64,000 nt of DNA from Calliopum simillimum (Eukaryota; Arthropoda; Insecta; Diptera; Lauxaniidae): positions 131,119,450-131,183,449 of the forward strand of contig OX638369.1 of assembly GCA_951812925.1 (NCBI GenBank). The letters are read 5' to 3'. Shown here one piece after another: positions 20,526-30,855 of the stretch; position 1 is the first letter of the stretch, and each line of letters begins with the position of its first letter. Below the pieces are notes generated by a model. It did no database searches. It worked only from the letters and a program-made list of their open reading frames with translations, and was not told the DNA's origin. Made by a program: the position numbers and the translations under genes.

Positions 20526-21993
20526 CACGGCCTGCTTGAACCAAGTTTAAATAAAAGTTTCTTGCATATGAGTTTTTTGACTGAATTATGTTACGTAATA
20601 ACTTCACGAATCAAATGATCCCAAAATTAAAAAAATCGAATGGGCCTTTTTTGAAATAAGGAGCCTTAAGCAATAACTATAAAAAGTTAATACAACACAA
20701 AATTAAAAATATTTGTAACATTTTGCAAACTATTTTTTCTAAACTAATTTGAGGTCGCTGAACGCGAAAAACGCATTTATTTTTTTTTTCCTTGGGGTCG
20801 TTCCCAAGTTATTCGACAATTTATAATTTCGAGGTTATAGCTTCATATACATCAATATATTTCTATGACGCCAAGTCGGATCAATTTTATTTTCCACGCT
20901 TACAAAGAGTGATTAACGGCGCTTCTAACAAGTATACCAATAATTATGCTCCAAACAAAATTGACTGAGTTAAAGCAGGAAAAAGCTTGATATTTCAAAA
21001 ATTTTTAAAATTTTTCACATCAACTTCAAATGAAACACTTTGTTTTTGGCACATATTTTTTTTTAAATAATTATTTTTAGAAATGTTATTTAAGCCTATG
21101 TTGAGCAAAATCGAATGAAATTTCCAAAAGATATTAAGGTTTTAGTGCAATAGAGAAATTTCGATTTCTTTCAAAAATTAATATTTTTGATACAATCCGC
21201 AATGTTCTTCTACAGAGAATGATTAGAAGTTACTTAAATCATCTTTTAAGTGTTCAATAAGTGTAGGATGTCCTATTTGGAGGCTGAAAAATTGGATCTG
21301 TTGACTCAGGCCGAACATTTCGAAAATTCTCACATCTTCCTTATTGCACTAAAGCCTTTATATCTTTTGGAAATTTCATTCGATTTTGCTCAACATAGGC
21401 TTAAACTGTTTGCAATTATATGCGCCATTAAATAACATTTCTAAAAATAATTATTTAAAAAAAAATATGTGCCAAAAACAAAGTGTTTCATTTGAAGTTG
21501 ATGTGAAAAATTTAAAAAAATTTTGAAATATCAAGCTTTTTCCTGCTTTAACTCAGTCAATTTTGTTTGGAGCATAATTATTGGTATACTTGTTAGAAGC
21601 GCCGTTAATCACTCTTTGTAAGCGTGGAAAATAAAATATCCGACTTGGCGTCATAGAAATATATTGATGTATATGAAGCTATAACCTCGAAATTATAAAT
21701 TGTCGAATAACTTGGGAACGACCCCAAGGAAAAAAAAAATAAATGCGTTTTTCGCGTTCAGCGACCTCAAATTAGTTTAGAAAAAATAGTTTGCAAAATG
21801 TTACAAATATTTTTAATTTTGTGTTGTATTAACTTTTTATAGTTATTGCTTAAGGCTCCTTATTTCAAAAAAGGCCCATTCGATTTTTTTAATTTTGGGA
21901 TCATTTGATTCGTGAAGTTATTACGTAACATAATTCAGTCAAAAAACTCATATTCAAGAAACTTTTATTTAAACTTCGTTCAAGCACGCCGTG
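20526..21993. mobile_element. 1.47-kb foldback with ~640-bp arms, CACGGC ends, TAAT duplication
   Basis: The left arm 20526-21152 and right arm 21333-21993 are inverted copies at high identity (CACGGCCTGCTTGAAC against CACGGCGTGCTTGAAC at the tips). TAAT lies on both sides (20522-20525, 21994-21997). The right arm has an extra ~20 bp near 21403. The loop is about 180 bp. No protein is encoded. A 4-bp duplication with CAC...GTG tips would fit a Chapaev-like group, but that is inference. Confidence 0.85.
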
Positions 21994-22049
21994 TAATGGA
22001 AACAGCATATTGTCAATTTTTCTATGATGCAATGAGCCATTGGGTCGCT

Positions 22050-22500
22050 ACTCGTAACGCAGAGAACGAGGCGTGGGAGGTATAGAAAAGTGCATGCATA
22101 CATTCTTGAACAATGTCTTCTCCACAGTGGATATAGCCAGTGTCCATCTGTCTGTGGAAATCACGATGCCAAATAATTCGATTAGATTTTGAACGCTGCT
22201 TACCTCGACAAAGTTAGCTTGAGGAATTGAAAATAAACGAATAGTATTTTAAGTATTAGTTGCGTTATCGTAAGTACTGGTCCTAATATTGATTTTCAAA
22301 TGATAATATTGTATGGACGAAAAGCGTGTCCATTAACCGGATTCGTTAATTTTTAATTCCCCCAAACAACGTTCAATATTTCATCGAATTATTTTGCTTC
22401 GTTTTTCCAAAAAAATTATTTCCACGGACAGAAATAGCTATATTAACTCAGGGGGTGATCGAGTTTATATATTCTTTCCTATACCTGCTACGCCAGGTAG
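22050..22500. repeat. Two degenerate mini-me-type copies facing each other
   Basis: 22050-22240 is a minus-strand copy (GAGGCGTGGGAGGTATAGAAA, TGGATATAGCCAGTGTCC, GTCTGTGGAAA). 22310-22500 is a plus-strand copy (GCGTGTCCATTAACCGGATT, GACAGAAATAGCTATATTAA, TATTCTTTCCTATACCTGC). Both are diverged and lack the outer units. Confidence 0.6.
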
Positions 22501-22594
22501 GAGCAGTGGAGGGCAGCTGCCCCTCCCCCTACAGCTTACAAAATGGAACAACTTTTTTTTTGGATGTAAAAAAACAGTATTAAAAAAAGGAAGT

Positions 22595-23134
22595 GTCTAT
22601 TCGGGGGGACTCGCGTACGCGAAAGCTCACGTAGCGTACGCGAAAGCTCAATTAGCGTACGCAAAAAAAGCTTTTGGAAAACTTGCGTACGCGAAATCCA
22701 GAGAAGTTCTTTCCCCCGGGGAACTTGATTATGCATGATTAATTTAGTGTTGCAGCGTACGCTAAAAAATGTTGCGTACGCTGCACGCAATTTGGCTAGC
22801 AACTATGTGTTGGATATATTATATACTGATCCGCGGCCGAATGCCGCCGCGAAGCCGGTGTTGGATGTCTAACAGGCTTAAATCCTGAGCTGCGGCCGCA
22901 GGCCGCCTACTTACCCCTACTTTTATGTAAAATTACTGTTGTAGTAGTTGTACTGCACTTCCTAATATGCACTATAGCGTACGCAACATTTCGCGCATGC
23001 TAAATTAATCATGCGTAACGAAGCTGCGCCCCGGGGGAAAAAACTTCACTGGATTTCGCGTACGCGAGTTTTCCGAAAGCTTTTTTCGCGTACGCTAATT
23101 GAGCTTTCGCGTACGCGAGTCCCCCCGAATAGAC
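22595..23134. mobile_element. GCGTACGC-rich palindromic element with a G+C-rich loop
   Basis: Arms start GTCTATTCGGGGGGACTCG and end with the complement. The self-complementary octamer GCGTACGC occurs ten times, six in the left arm (22611-22780) and four in the right (22976-23115). The arms are about 190 bp. The 154-bp loop (22789-22942) is the G+C-rich module also found at 41206-41357. A C-run of about 20 follows at 23158. No protein is encoded. Confidence 0.8.
22789..22942 (+). repeat. G+C-rich module, copy 1
   Basis: Contains TGGCTAGCAA, GGATATATTATA, CTGATCCGCGGCCGAA, GAAGCCGGTGTTGGAT, CCTGAGCTGCGGCCG and TTACCCCTACTTTTATG. Same order and spacing as 41206-41357, about 85% identical by eye, but the surrounding arms are unrelated. 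Confidence 0.88.
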
Positions 23135-23354
23135 AGACTCTTAAAAAAATACCATCGCCCCCCCCCCCCCCCCCCCCTAGCTTTTATCTTGGCTACGGTA
23201 TAGGATACAAACAACTAAATGTTATAATTCGAATGATATAGACGGCTTACATTTTTATTGGATCATCTTATCTATATATTAATACGCAAGACAAAAATTT
23301 GTCCATCTTTTTTTCTTATTTAAGAAATTCACTGCAACTTTGAATTATACACTA

Positions 23355-23985
23355 TTTTTTTATTATTATTTAAAAGGCTCTAGATTGTACTGCGACCTAA
23401 AAGATCTTTTATACAGCCTCTTTCCCTAATCAAAACAATTCCAGACTATCTATAAATCTAGTTACTGCCATTGGATTAATTTTACTTATGTCACCTGGAT
23501 CTAAAATCTCAGCTCCTAGATACTTAATTCTGCGTCTAAACGCAGCAGGGCATGCACATAGCACATGCTCTGCTGTTTTCAAGTCCTCTAAGCAGAGTCT
23601 ACAGGAGTCATCGTCTACCAAACCCATCTTTTTTAGGTGATAATTAAGTTTACAGTGACCTGTCATTATCTCACTGTACGTTTTTATATCTTTCCTGCTG
23701 AGATTTAGAACAGCTTTAGCCTTAACATGTTTTGGATCGATCAGCCTCTCCGCCTGTCGCATACCTTCTTTGGCTCTCCAAAGATCGGAGAGGCTTTCCT
23801 TTTCCCATTCCCGTATTAGGTTATTTTTAAAACTGTTATTTACTCCGCAGAAGGGTTCTGGGCCTATGAAAGTATTGAGTGCGCCCCTCTTGGCCAAGCA
23901 GTCTGCCCTTTCGTTGCCTTCATGCCCCTCGTGCCCTGGTATCCAAACTGGAGTAACTTCATTCCTCCTGGCTACACACAAAAAA
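23355..23985 (-). mobile_element. LINE 3' end with RNase H (I/LOA-like clade), 5'-truncated
   Basis: Minus-strand reading from ~23983: ARRNEVTPVWIPGHEGHEG then NERADCLAKRGAL is the end of an RNase H domain (GHxGxxGNExAD). A Cys/His knuckle follows (CRLCLEDLKTAEHVLCACP) and the frame stops at 23430. After it come a 3' UTR with GGTCGCAGTAC and an A/TAA-rich tail ending near 23355. RNase H after the RT marks the I, LOA and related clades. The reading is intact from the truncation point to the stop, so the insertion is fairly young. Confidence 0.85.
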
Positions 23986-24009
23986 AAGGACATAATATTA
24001 ATGAAATAT

Positions 24010-25726
24010 TTATTATTTCTAACGAAAAAATTCATCGAATATGGGCTGCGGTTCGCAAAGCAAAACCGTCCAGGGCCCTTGGCCCTGACGGTATTGCCAT
24101 GGTGATGCTGAAGAAGTTACCTCCGTCGGCAATGCAATATCTAACTGAGATTTTCAACCTCACCATCGCTCGCAGGAACATACCCACTATATGGAAGGAT
24201 GCCCGTGTAATCCCAATAATCAAACCGGGCAAGCCTGCTGACTTGGGCACTTCTTATCGACCCATTTCACTTTTATGTCCTGCGGCGAAGGTGTTGGAAG
24301 CACTTCTCCTGCCGCAACTTCAACAGCATCTTAAACTTGCTAGCTACCAACACGGTTTTAGACAGAACCATAGCACCACCACTGCCTTGGCCGAGATCAC
24401 GGCTGTGATCACAGAGGGTCTTAGCTGTAAAAGACCGCACCAGCGTACGGTTGCAGTGGCCCTAGATCTCTCAAAGGCTTTTGATACTGTCGACCTCAAC
24501 ATCCTCCTTGCGGATCGTCAAAACACGACCCTGCCCGTCTAAATTCCGAAAACTGAAGATGGGCGTGCCGCAAGGAGGCGTGCTTTCGCCTCTACTTTTT
24601 AACTTCTATCTTTCCACCATGCCACCCCCTCCTTCCGAGGTGACTTTGGTCTCATATGCTGAAGATTGCACTATCGTGGCATCAGCAAAAACTGATTCGG
24701 ATTCTGAGCAGAGGATCAATGCGTATCTAGTTGTACTCAAGCGGTTCTTTGAGGACCGCAGGCTACAATTTGCTACGCAGAAGTCCTCTGCGACGCTCTT
24801 CACCTCATGGACTAGCGAGGTTAAAAAATCCCCCAATATCCATATAAACGGAGACCAAATCCCGACCGTTAAGTGTCCGAAAATCCTTGGGGTGACATTC
24901 GATAGTCTATACAAATTCTCAAGGCACGCAAGTAAGGTTTGCTCCAAATTGAGTAAAAGAAACCGTGTCCTGAGTGCCATTGCAGGAACCTCATGGGGTA
25001 AGGACAAGGAGACCCTGATCGCCACATATAAGGCGATCCATCTTAAATTACGCCGCCCCCATCTGGTCTCCGGCACTCAGCGACACGCAGTGGAGCGACC
25101 TCCAATCACGACAAAACAGTGCCTTGCGTATAGCTACCGGATGTCACCTCATGTCCGACCCGGACCATCTGCATGATGCGACCGGGCTGCTGAGAGTCAG
25201 AGCACACAACACCCTATTAACACAGCAGTTCTTGCTAATCTGCTTTAACCCTGACCACCCTAATAATAGGGTAGTCAGCATGCCGTCACCGCATAGGTGC
25301 ATAAGGGTGGACTACAGGTGCTACAGGGAAGCAATAGCAGACTTCCTGCCTGACTCTTGGGATCCCGGGCCGGTTCGCGAGGCCCTCAATGATTTGCATA
25401 TGCACCTTGCTACTACGGCTATTGATTCACTGTCACTTAATAAAGTGCTCAATAGCCGCCCTCCACTAATCAATCCTAGTGAGAAATCACTTTCGAGGGA
25501 GGCAAGGCGCATACTGGCTCAACTCCGCTCAGGATATTCACTTATCCTGATGAGCTACAGAGCCCGGATCGTTGAGGGGACCGCAGATCGGTGCCCATCA
25601 TGTAGTGGAAGTCCGCACGACAGTTCCCACCTTTTCAACTGTTCGTCCCGTCCCACCAACCTCTCTACGATTGACCTATGGTCCCGCCCAGTAGAGGTAG
25701 CCCAATTTCGGGGCCTCCCGGACTAG
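24010..25726 (+). pseudogene. Reverse transcriptase of the LINE, frameshifted, YADD changed to YAED
   Basis: Frame 1 (to about 24515): KAKPSRALGPDGIAMVMLKK, KPGKPADLGTSYRPISLL, HGFRQNHSTTTALAE, LDLSKAFDTVD with the first catalytic Asp. Then an apparent deletion of tens of codons and a frame change. Frame 2 (from about 24545): KMGVPQGGVLSPLLFNFY, SYAEDCTIVAS, KSPNIHINGDQIP, KILGVTFDSLYKFSRHA. The catalytic YADD reads YAED. Frame 3 (from about 25110 to TAG after FRGLPD): the C-terminal knuckle CPSCSGSPHDSSHLFNC and LWSRPVEVAQFRGL, typical of jockey-like elements without RNase H. Confidence 0.87.
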
Positions 25727-25857
25727 GCCCGACATGTTTTCTATTTCCCACACTCCCAAATTACTAGTAGGTAAAAGGATTAATTTTGTTTTCAATTTAC
25801 AGCCCTGGAGTTGGAGTTGCTACAACAACAACAACTGCTAGCAGAGCAGCGACTTGG
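24010..25857 (+). mobile_element. Jockey-clade-like LINE, 5'-truncated
   Basis: Contains a reverse transcriptase with C-terminal knuckle, a 3' UTR, and an end with ACAACAACAACTGCTAGCAG near 25825-25845. It begins inside the RT domain and is head to head with the RNase H LINE, separated by about 30-60 bp. Three overlapping frames show at least two frame changes, so it is inactive. Confidence 0.85.
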
Positions 25858-26079
25858 TGTTTTTGTTTTGTTTTGCTTACATACGTTTCGCTTGAAATTG
25901 ACCCACGGGATTTTTTAAATTGTACCAAATAGCGAAAAAAGTACCAATTGTCCAAAAAATACCATAATTATTTAATTTATTTTTGGTCGAATTCCGACCA
26001 CTGGGCGATACTAAACATAAATTTGCAATACATTTCTCTTAGTTTTAAAAAGTTTAATATATATATATTTTTTTATTAG
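25858..26079 (+). other. Intron end before exon 4
   Basis: AT-rich sequence ending TTTTTTTATTAG at 26079, the acceptor. No other feature. Confidence 0.55.
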
Positions 26080-26381
26080 AGCACATATCAAGCTGCACCA
26101 CTCCGCACAGAGAGTTAGCTCCACCATTGGAAGAAGAAGAGGAACAATGTAGCGAGTCACAATCAGGCTGTGCCCCATTGCGTCAAATTGAGCATAACAT
26201 TAGTGCACTCTTACGAGGTGATATTGCTGTTGTACGCATAGGAGATTCATCCCAGTCCCGTCGCTCTTTAAACTATCGTCCAGGAGTACATAAATCAGAA
26301 AGTGCCAAAGAAATGCTTCTATCTCAAAACGCATTTGGTCCGTTGCCACCATCACCACCGTCTTCAAGCCCTGAAATAAAT
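26080..26381 (+). CDS. Host gene exon 4 (302 nt): acidic and proline-rich
   Basis: Two bases complete the split Glu codon of the previous exon. It reads HISSCTTPHRELAPPLEEEE, QCSESQSGCAPLRQIEHN, ISALLRGDIAVVRIGDSS, SLNYRPGVHKSESAKEMLL and GPLPPSPPSSSPEIN. It has a five-Glu run and the start of a PPxP cluster of the kind bound by SH3 or WW domains. The donor is AAAT|GTAATA, weaker than the others, and opens a 66-bp intron. Phase 0 at its end. Confidence 0.82.
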
Positions 26382-26447
26382 GTAATAGTTTTATTCACAA
26401 AATTAAACCAACTGGCTCAATTTTTAATTTTTTTTTTTATATATAAG
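26382..26447 (+). other. 66-bp minimal intron, open in frame
   Basis: GTAATA ... TTTTTTTTTTATATATAAG|GAC. Its length is a multiple of three and it has no stop, so retaining it would add 22 residues rich in Phe/Ile/Leu from the pyrimidine tract. Size and T-tract are those of a normal short fly intron, so I read it as spliced out. Confidence 0.75.
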
Positions 26448-26920
26448 GACTGCGGTATTCTTCCTCCTCTTCCACCATCTCCTTCTGGCACAGACATAGA
26501 TGATAACATATTGGATACAGAATGTATTTTCACTCCTGTAGAGATCCATTCTACTCACAATACACAAGACTCCTCGGGATTACATAATAAAAGAGGCGTA
26601 TCAAAATATCATTTAAATGATATGCCGTTACCGCCTTTACCACGTGAACACTTGCCACCCGCAGTACCACCACATAGAGTATCTACTCATTTTCAAACAA
26701 TAAGATCACGGTCAATTGATTCAAATTATACTCGAAAATGTCCAATGGCAATACCGCACAGTGGTAGTTCAGTTATATCAACAGCTTGTGATACAACATT
26801 CTCTTCAAGACGTAATATTGGATCATATGGGAATAAAAGAAGTATTAGGCAATCACCTCGTGAAGAACAGCGCTTACAAACTTCATGCAGTCTTCCAGAA
26901 ACACCAATATTTTCTCGTGG
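26448..26920 (+). CDS. Host gene exon 5 (473 nt): polyproline and Ser/Arg-rich
   Basis: Opens DCGILPPLPPSPSGTDIDD and has a second cluster MPLPPLPREHLPPAVPPHR about 60 residues on. After these come SRSIDSNYTRKCPMAIPHS, SSRRNIGSYGNKRSIRQSP and SCSLPETPIFSRG. RSRS-I and RSIRQSP resemble basophilic kinase sites, and PPLPR is a class II SH3 ligand core (known motif; binding here is inferred). The donor is CGTGG|GTATGT, phase 2. This is the longest exon seen and carries most of the proline-rich signal. Confidence 0.85.
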
Positions 26921-27203
26921 GTATGTGTATAAGTATAATCTCTAAAGCAGGTACGGATGTGAAACATGGTTCACAAGAACAAACATATACAGTGACTTAC
27001 AAAATTGTTAATATAAAATAACATTTCCAGGAATAGGAATACAACAAAAACTTGAAAAAAATTCATTCTTCAAGATGTATATAACGAAAATTAACAAATA
27101 CTAAGTGTTTTAAGGACTTGGTGACAGAAAAACTACTTTTATTTTAATGCGATTTTAGAGAAAAACTTTAGAATTGCAGAATCAATGTTGATCGCATAGC
27201 ATC
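26921..27203 (+). other. Intron start without recognised features
   Basis: First part of a 10.2-kb intron. A polyT run follows at 27250. No feature is supported. Confidence 0.5.
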
Positions 27204-28743
27204 ATATCGAGCCCTAACCGCAACAGTAGCGTATGCGAAATTTTTTCGTTTTTTTTTTTTTTTTTGATGCAAATATGTTCTAACATGTCATTCACATCTA
27301 TATGCCAAATATTAGAACTGAATTATGTATATTTACAAAAATATCGCACTTTCAATTAAGTCGTAAGAGCCAAATATGTCTTTTTGTTGACCGCAAAAAG
27401 AACGTAAGCACCTTAAAAACCAGAGAAGGAGGCGTGGCAGGTATGGAAAAGTATATATACTCCTCGTCAGAATCACATTTTTAGTCGATATAGCCGTGTT
27501 CGTCTGTTTGGATGGATGTTTGTGTGTCCGTGGAAATATTTTCATGGGAAAACTTAGATAATTCGACGAAATTTTCTACAGAGGGTTTGTTGTAAAAGTA
27601 AGCTCGAAGGATTGAAAATTAAGCTTTAAGCCCCAGTCTTTTACTTTGAAAATCAGTTTGAATTATATCGACATCTTTTTTTGTCTTCGAAATATCGTAA
27701 GCTGAAATATCGAAAAACGTGGATATAAACTTTTTCGCCTTTTCAGGTTAGAATAATTCCAAGAAGAAAAAATATATCGATATAATTTAAGCTGGGTTTT
27801 GAAATAAAATAATAGGGCTTCAAGCTGTTTTTTAAGGCATTATGACTAAGGATTTCCTTGTTCTATTATACAACCTCAAAAGAATAAAAAAAATTGTATA
27901 TTAACTTCTCACAAAATGGATGGAAAATTAGTATTAAGGCTAGGATTTCTTGAAAACCATTTTAGATATAGCAATTCTTAAACCAGATTCGGATTTAACA
28001 TCAAAATTTCCATTAAAAATAATTTTTCTTGTTTTCGTCCGTTGCTAATTTTCTAAAAAAAAAAAACGCAAGAATTCATTTATTTTTAACAAAAAAATTT
28101 CAAAAAAAAATTGTTAAAAAAACACAATATCTCGTTAACGCGATCAGTTAAAACTTTCAAAAATAATATTTTTGAATCTACTAATAAAAAGAAAACTAAT
28201 TGCATACCCAATTTTTAGTTAGTTTTTGTCAAACTTTTTTGTTTAATGCAGAAACAATGTGAAGACCATTTGATAACCGAAATTCGACCCGGAAAACCGA
28301 TTAGCTCGTTGACCGATTTAAAAAAAAAAATTGTCTGTATATTTGGACCCTTATGAACAACTTTGCAAAAAAAAAAAACCTTAAGTTTTTAATACTAAAT
28401 AGTACTGTAAATTAACAATATTACAGTCAATCTGACCGTTTTTGTATGTTGGTACAACTTCAACCGTTCAAATTGTTACAAATTTATTTTTGTGTATTAA
28501 ATAAATGTATTCTTCAAAGGCAAAACCACGTATTTTCAAAAAACGTATGTGCCACATTTTAATTTCAATCTTCGCCAGGAGTGACTGCGAAAATATCGTA
28601 TGCGCCATAAATGAGTGAAATATGCACAAAATCAATTTAAAAACGCGTCTATTATATATATGAGGTCTAATATAGAAAAAAACTCTCTCCTGTAAAATTT
28701 GCTTTTTGTCGCATACGCTACTATTGCGGTTAGGGCTCGATAT
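27204..28743. mobile_element. Inverted-repeat element, ATATCGAGCCCTAACCGCAA ends
   Basis: 27204-27240 and 28707-28743 are inverted copies with few differences: ATATCGAGCCCTAACCGC, then CAACAGTAGCGTATGCGA against CAATAGTAGCGTATGCGA. The body (1.54 kb) is AT-rich and noncoding and carries a minus-strand mini-me-type copy at 27425-27620. The ends are self-continuing (ATAT/ATAT), so the target duplication cannot be told. Confidence 0.75.
27425..27620 (-). repeat. Mini-me-type repeat, partial
   Basis: GGAGGCGTGGCAGGTATGG, GTATATATACTCC, GTCGATATAGCCGTGTTC, GTCTGTTTGGATGGATG and the AATTCGACGAAATTTTC block appear in minus-strand order. Diverged and truncated. Confidence 0.7.
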
Positions 28744-29424
28744 TTTCATTTAAAGTTAACCAAATTTTCTTGCTTCGAGTTTTTTTATAAACAGTTTTGT
28801 AAGTCACTATACTTTCAACGTAATTCGACAACAAAATCATTTAGGGTAGTCCTTTAAACGTTTAAAAATCTCGAAAACTTCGCAAAACTGTCATAGTTAG
28901 TGTTGTTAGTCTCCAGATACTATTTATAATATGTACCTAAAATTTAAGTTTAAAAATAAAATTGTTTCTCAATTTTCAAAGTGGTTTCGGGTCTATAAAA
29001 TATTCTCTGAAATCGACCAAAATTTATATGGAGCTTAGTTATACCATAACGTTTTTTTTTTTTTTTTCGAACAACAAAATTCTGAGCAACTTTGACTTTT
29101 TTCCATACAAATCTAAACCAGTCTAACGTATATCTTCTCTTTGTATGTATGCATGTACATTTATCTGTGGCGAACCTTTTTCTCGAAAACGGCTGAACCG
29201 ATTTCAATTTGGGATAATGATAGATATAAGCGTGAAATGAAAAATAAGCTAGGCCTTGACTTTTTAAATACATATGTGAAGGCATGGGACCACCCTAAAT
29301 TTTTAATTTAGTCTGGCCATATCTCGCAAGCCATACAAGGTATTTTGATGAAATATGGAGGGTGGGTACTGTAATGCCTAATAGCTGACAAAAAATGGGT
29401 GGTGTCGAATAAGTTGCATGCCTA
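28744..29424 (+). other. Intronic DNA with weak dispersed-repeat similarity
   Basis: No gene is seen. The segment 29285-29430 (GGCCATATCTCGCAAG, GGGTGGTGTCGAATAAG, CATGCCTACTC) resembles 35860-35940, so it is an older dispersed repeat or LINE tail. Confidence 0.45.
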
Positions 29425-29960
29425 CTCTTTGTGTGTATGTATGTATTCTGCTTTAGCTCCTAGGAGGAGCATAGGGCCAATATGAAACATCTCCATTCGT
29501 CGCGATCCCTTGCGATGACTTTGATCTCTTGCCACGACTTTCCCGATTCTTGGATTTCCTTTTCCAGCGACCTTTTCCAGTTGGTTTTGGGTCTACCACG
29601 CCCTCTACTGCCTTGTGGATTCCTCTCAAGAGCCTGGCGACAAACTTCGCTGTGTGGTTTCCGGAGAGTGTGACCAATCCATCTCCATTTGCGCAGCTTG
29701 ACCTCATTTGCTATAGTCTTCTGATTGCATTTTTGATGTAGCTCGGCATTTGATATAGTGCGGGGCCACCAAACATTTAGTATACGCCCTAAGCATTTGT
29801 TGACGAATACTTGCAGCTTGTTCGTTCATTGTTCAGTAACAAGCCATGTTTCGCACCTATATAGCAAAACCGATTTCACATTTGAATCAAAAATGCGTGT
29901 TTTAGTGGATTTAACGGATGATATTTTCTTCAGTTCTTGTATTCTTGAGTTTTTCAAGAA
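29425..29960 (-). mobile_element. RTE-type LINE 3' end
   Basis: Read on the minus strand: RIFDSNVKSVLLYRCETW (near 29900), then a region with SEVCRQALERNPQGS-, RGRPKTNWKRSLEKEIQES- and IARDREWRCFILALCSS-like pieces in shifting frames, ending at 29453, then a TACATACATACACACA-type tail near 29437. The same C-terminal order occurs in the RTE copy at 10685-12606. Frameshifts make it inactive. Confidence 0.78.
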
Positions 29961-30189
29961 TAGCAAACGCCTACTCTTTAGTCAATGAAAATTTAGATTT
30001 AATATTGAACGAAAATTATGGAGATCTTACCCCTGAAAACACGAATTAATATGTCATAATCCGTTACATTGGGAAAACTCGTTGAAGGGCGTGACATTGC
30101 CCCACAAAAATATAATACGCCACACTAAGAAAACTACTAAAGCATTATTTCTAAAATTAACTGTACGGACTCGACGTGCTATTGGGCAC
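29961..30189 (+). other. Dispersed-repeat DNA into which the hAT element inserted
   Basis: GGAAAACTCGTTGAAGGGCG with GACATTGCCCCACAAAAAT resembles GAAAACTCGTAGAAGGCAG at 36029, on the other side of the hAT element. No coding potential. Confidence 0.5.
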
Positions 30190-30855
30190 CTCTGAACTAG
30201 TGCTGCGACATCGACATCGATGTTGATGAAACATCGATTTTTTGCAAGAACATCGACTGTTTTTAACATCGATGTTTTAAGTTCGATTTTTTTGCAAAAT
30301 CGATTTTTTGCCTCGATGTTTTTATTCGATGTTTTCACAAATTCTGTTTTCTCAATTTTCGTTTGCACAAACTTTGTTTTCACAAATTTTGTTTGCACAA
30401 ATTTTGCTTAGACAATTCGCATTCAAAATTGGAACATGTACTACTTACTAAGATTGTTGAGTGTGTCTAAACAGCCCCACAACTATCAATAAATTTCGTC
30501 GAATTTTTATTGAAAACTGATAACTAAATTTAATAATAATGAAAAACTGTCCACCATCACTAAATGCATTTTTTGATAATGGAAAGTTTTAAAATGGAAA
30601 ATTTTTTCACTTGCACTGAAATTTGTGAAAAATAAATTTTATTGCAAAACCTCAAGTCTGTTTGTAGAGCATAAATTTTCAACAAAAAAGTTCTTTATAG
30701 TTTATATCGTAGGATTTACTGTTTTCATCAAAAAGCTTTCGAAATAAAAATAATTGAAATCTCATTGTTCACAAATCGTTACTATATGTTTAAGATGATA
30801 TCGTAGTGTTAGTACTTCAACAAGACATGCTTATATTTCATGTTTTGAGAAAAAA

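Noticed and set aside
22394..22738. Plus-strand open frame of 114 codons with AYAK repeats
   Set aside because: The repeats are the GCGTACGC octamers of the palindrome read as codons, not a protein.
27302..27484. Extra exon of the host gene in the 10.2-kb intron
   Set aside because: The frame runs into a mini-me-type repeat and has no matching splice sites.
30054..30398. Minus-strand open frame of 114 codons
   Set aside because: Crosses the hAT end and is filled by its ACATCGAT and TTTTGTTTGCACAAA-type repeats.
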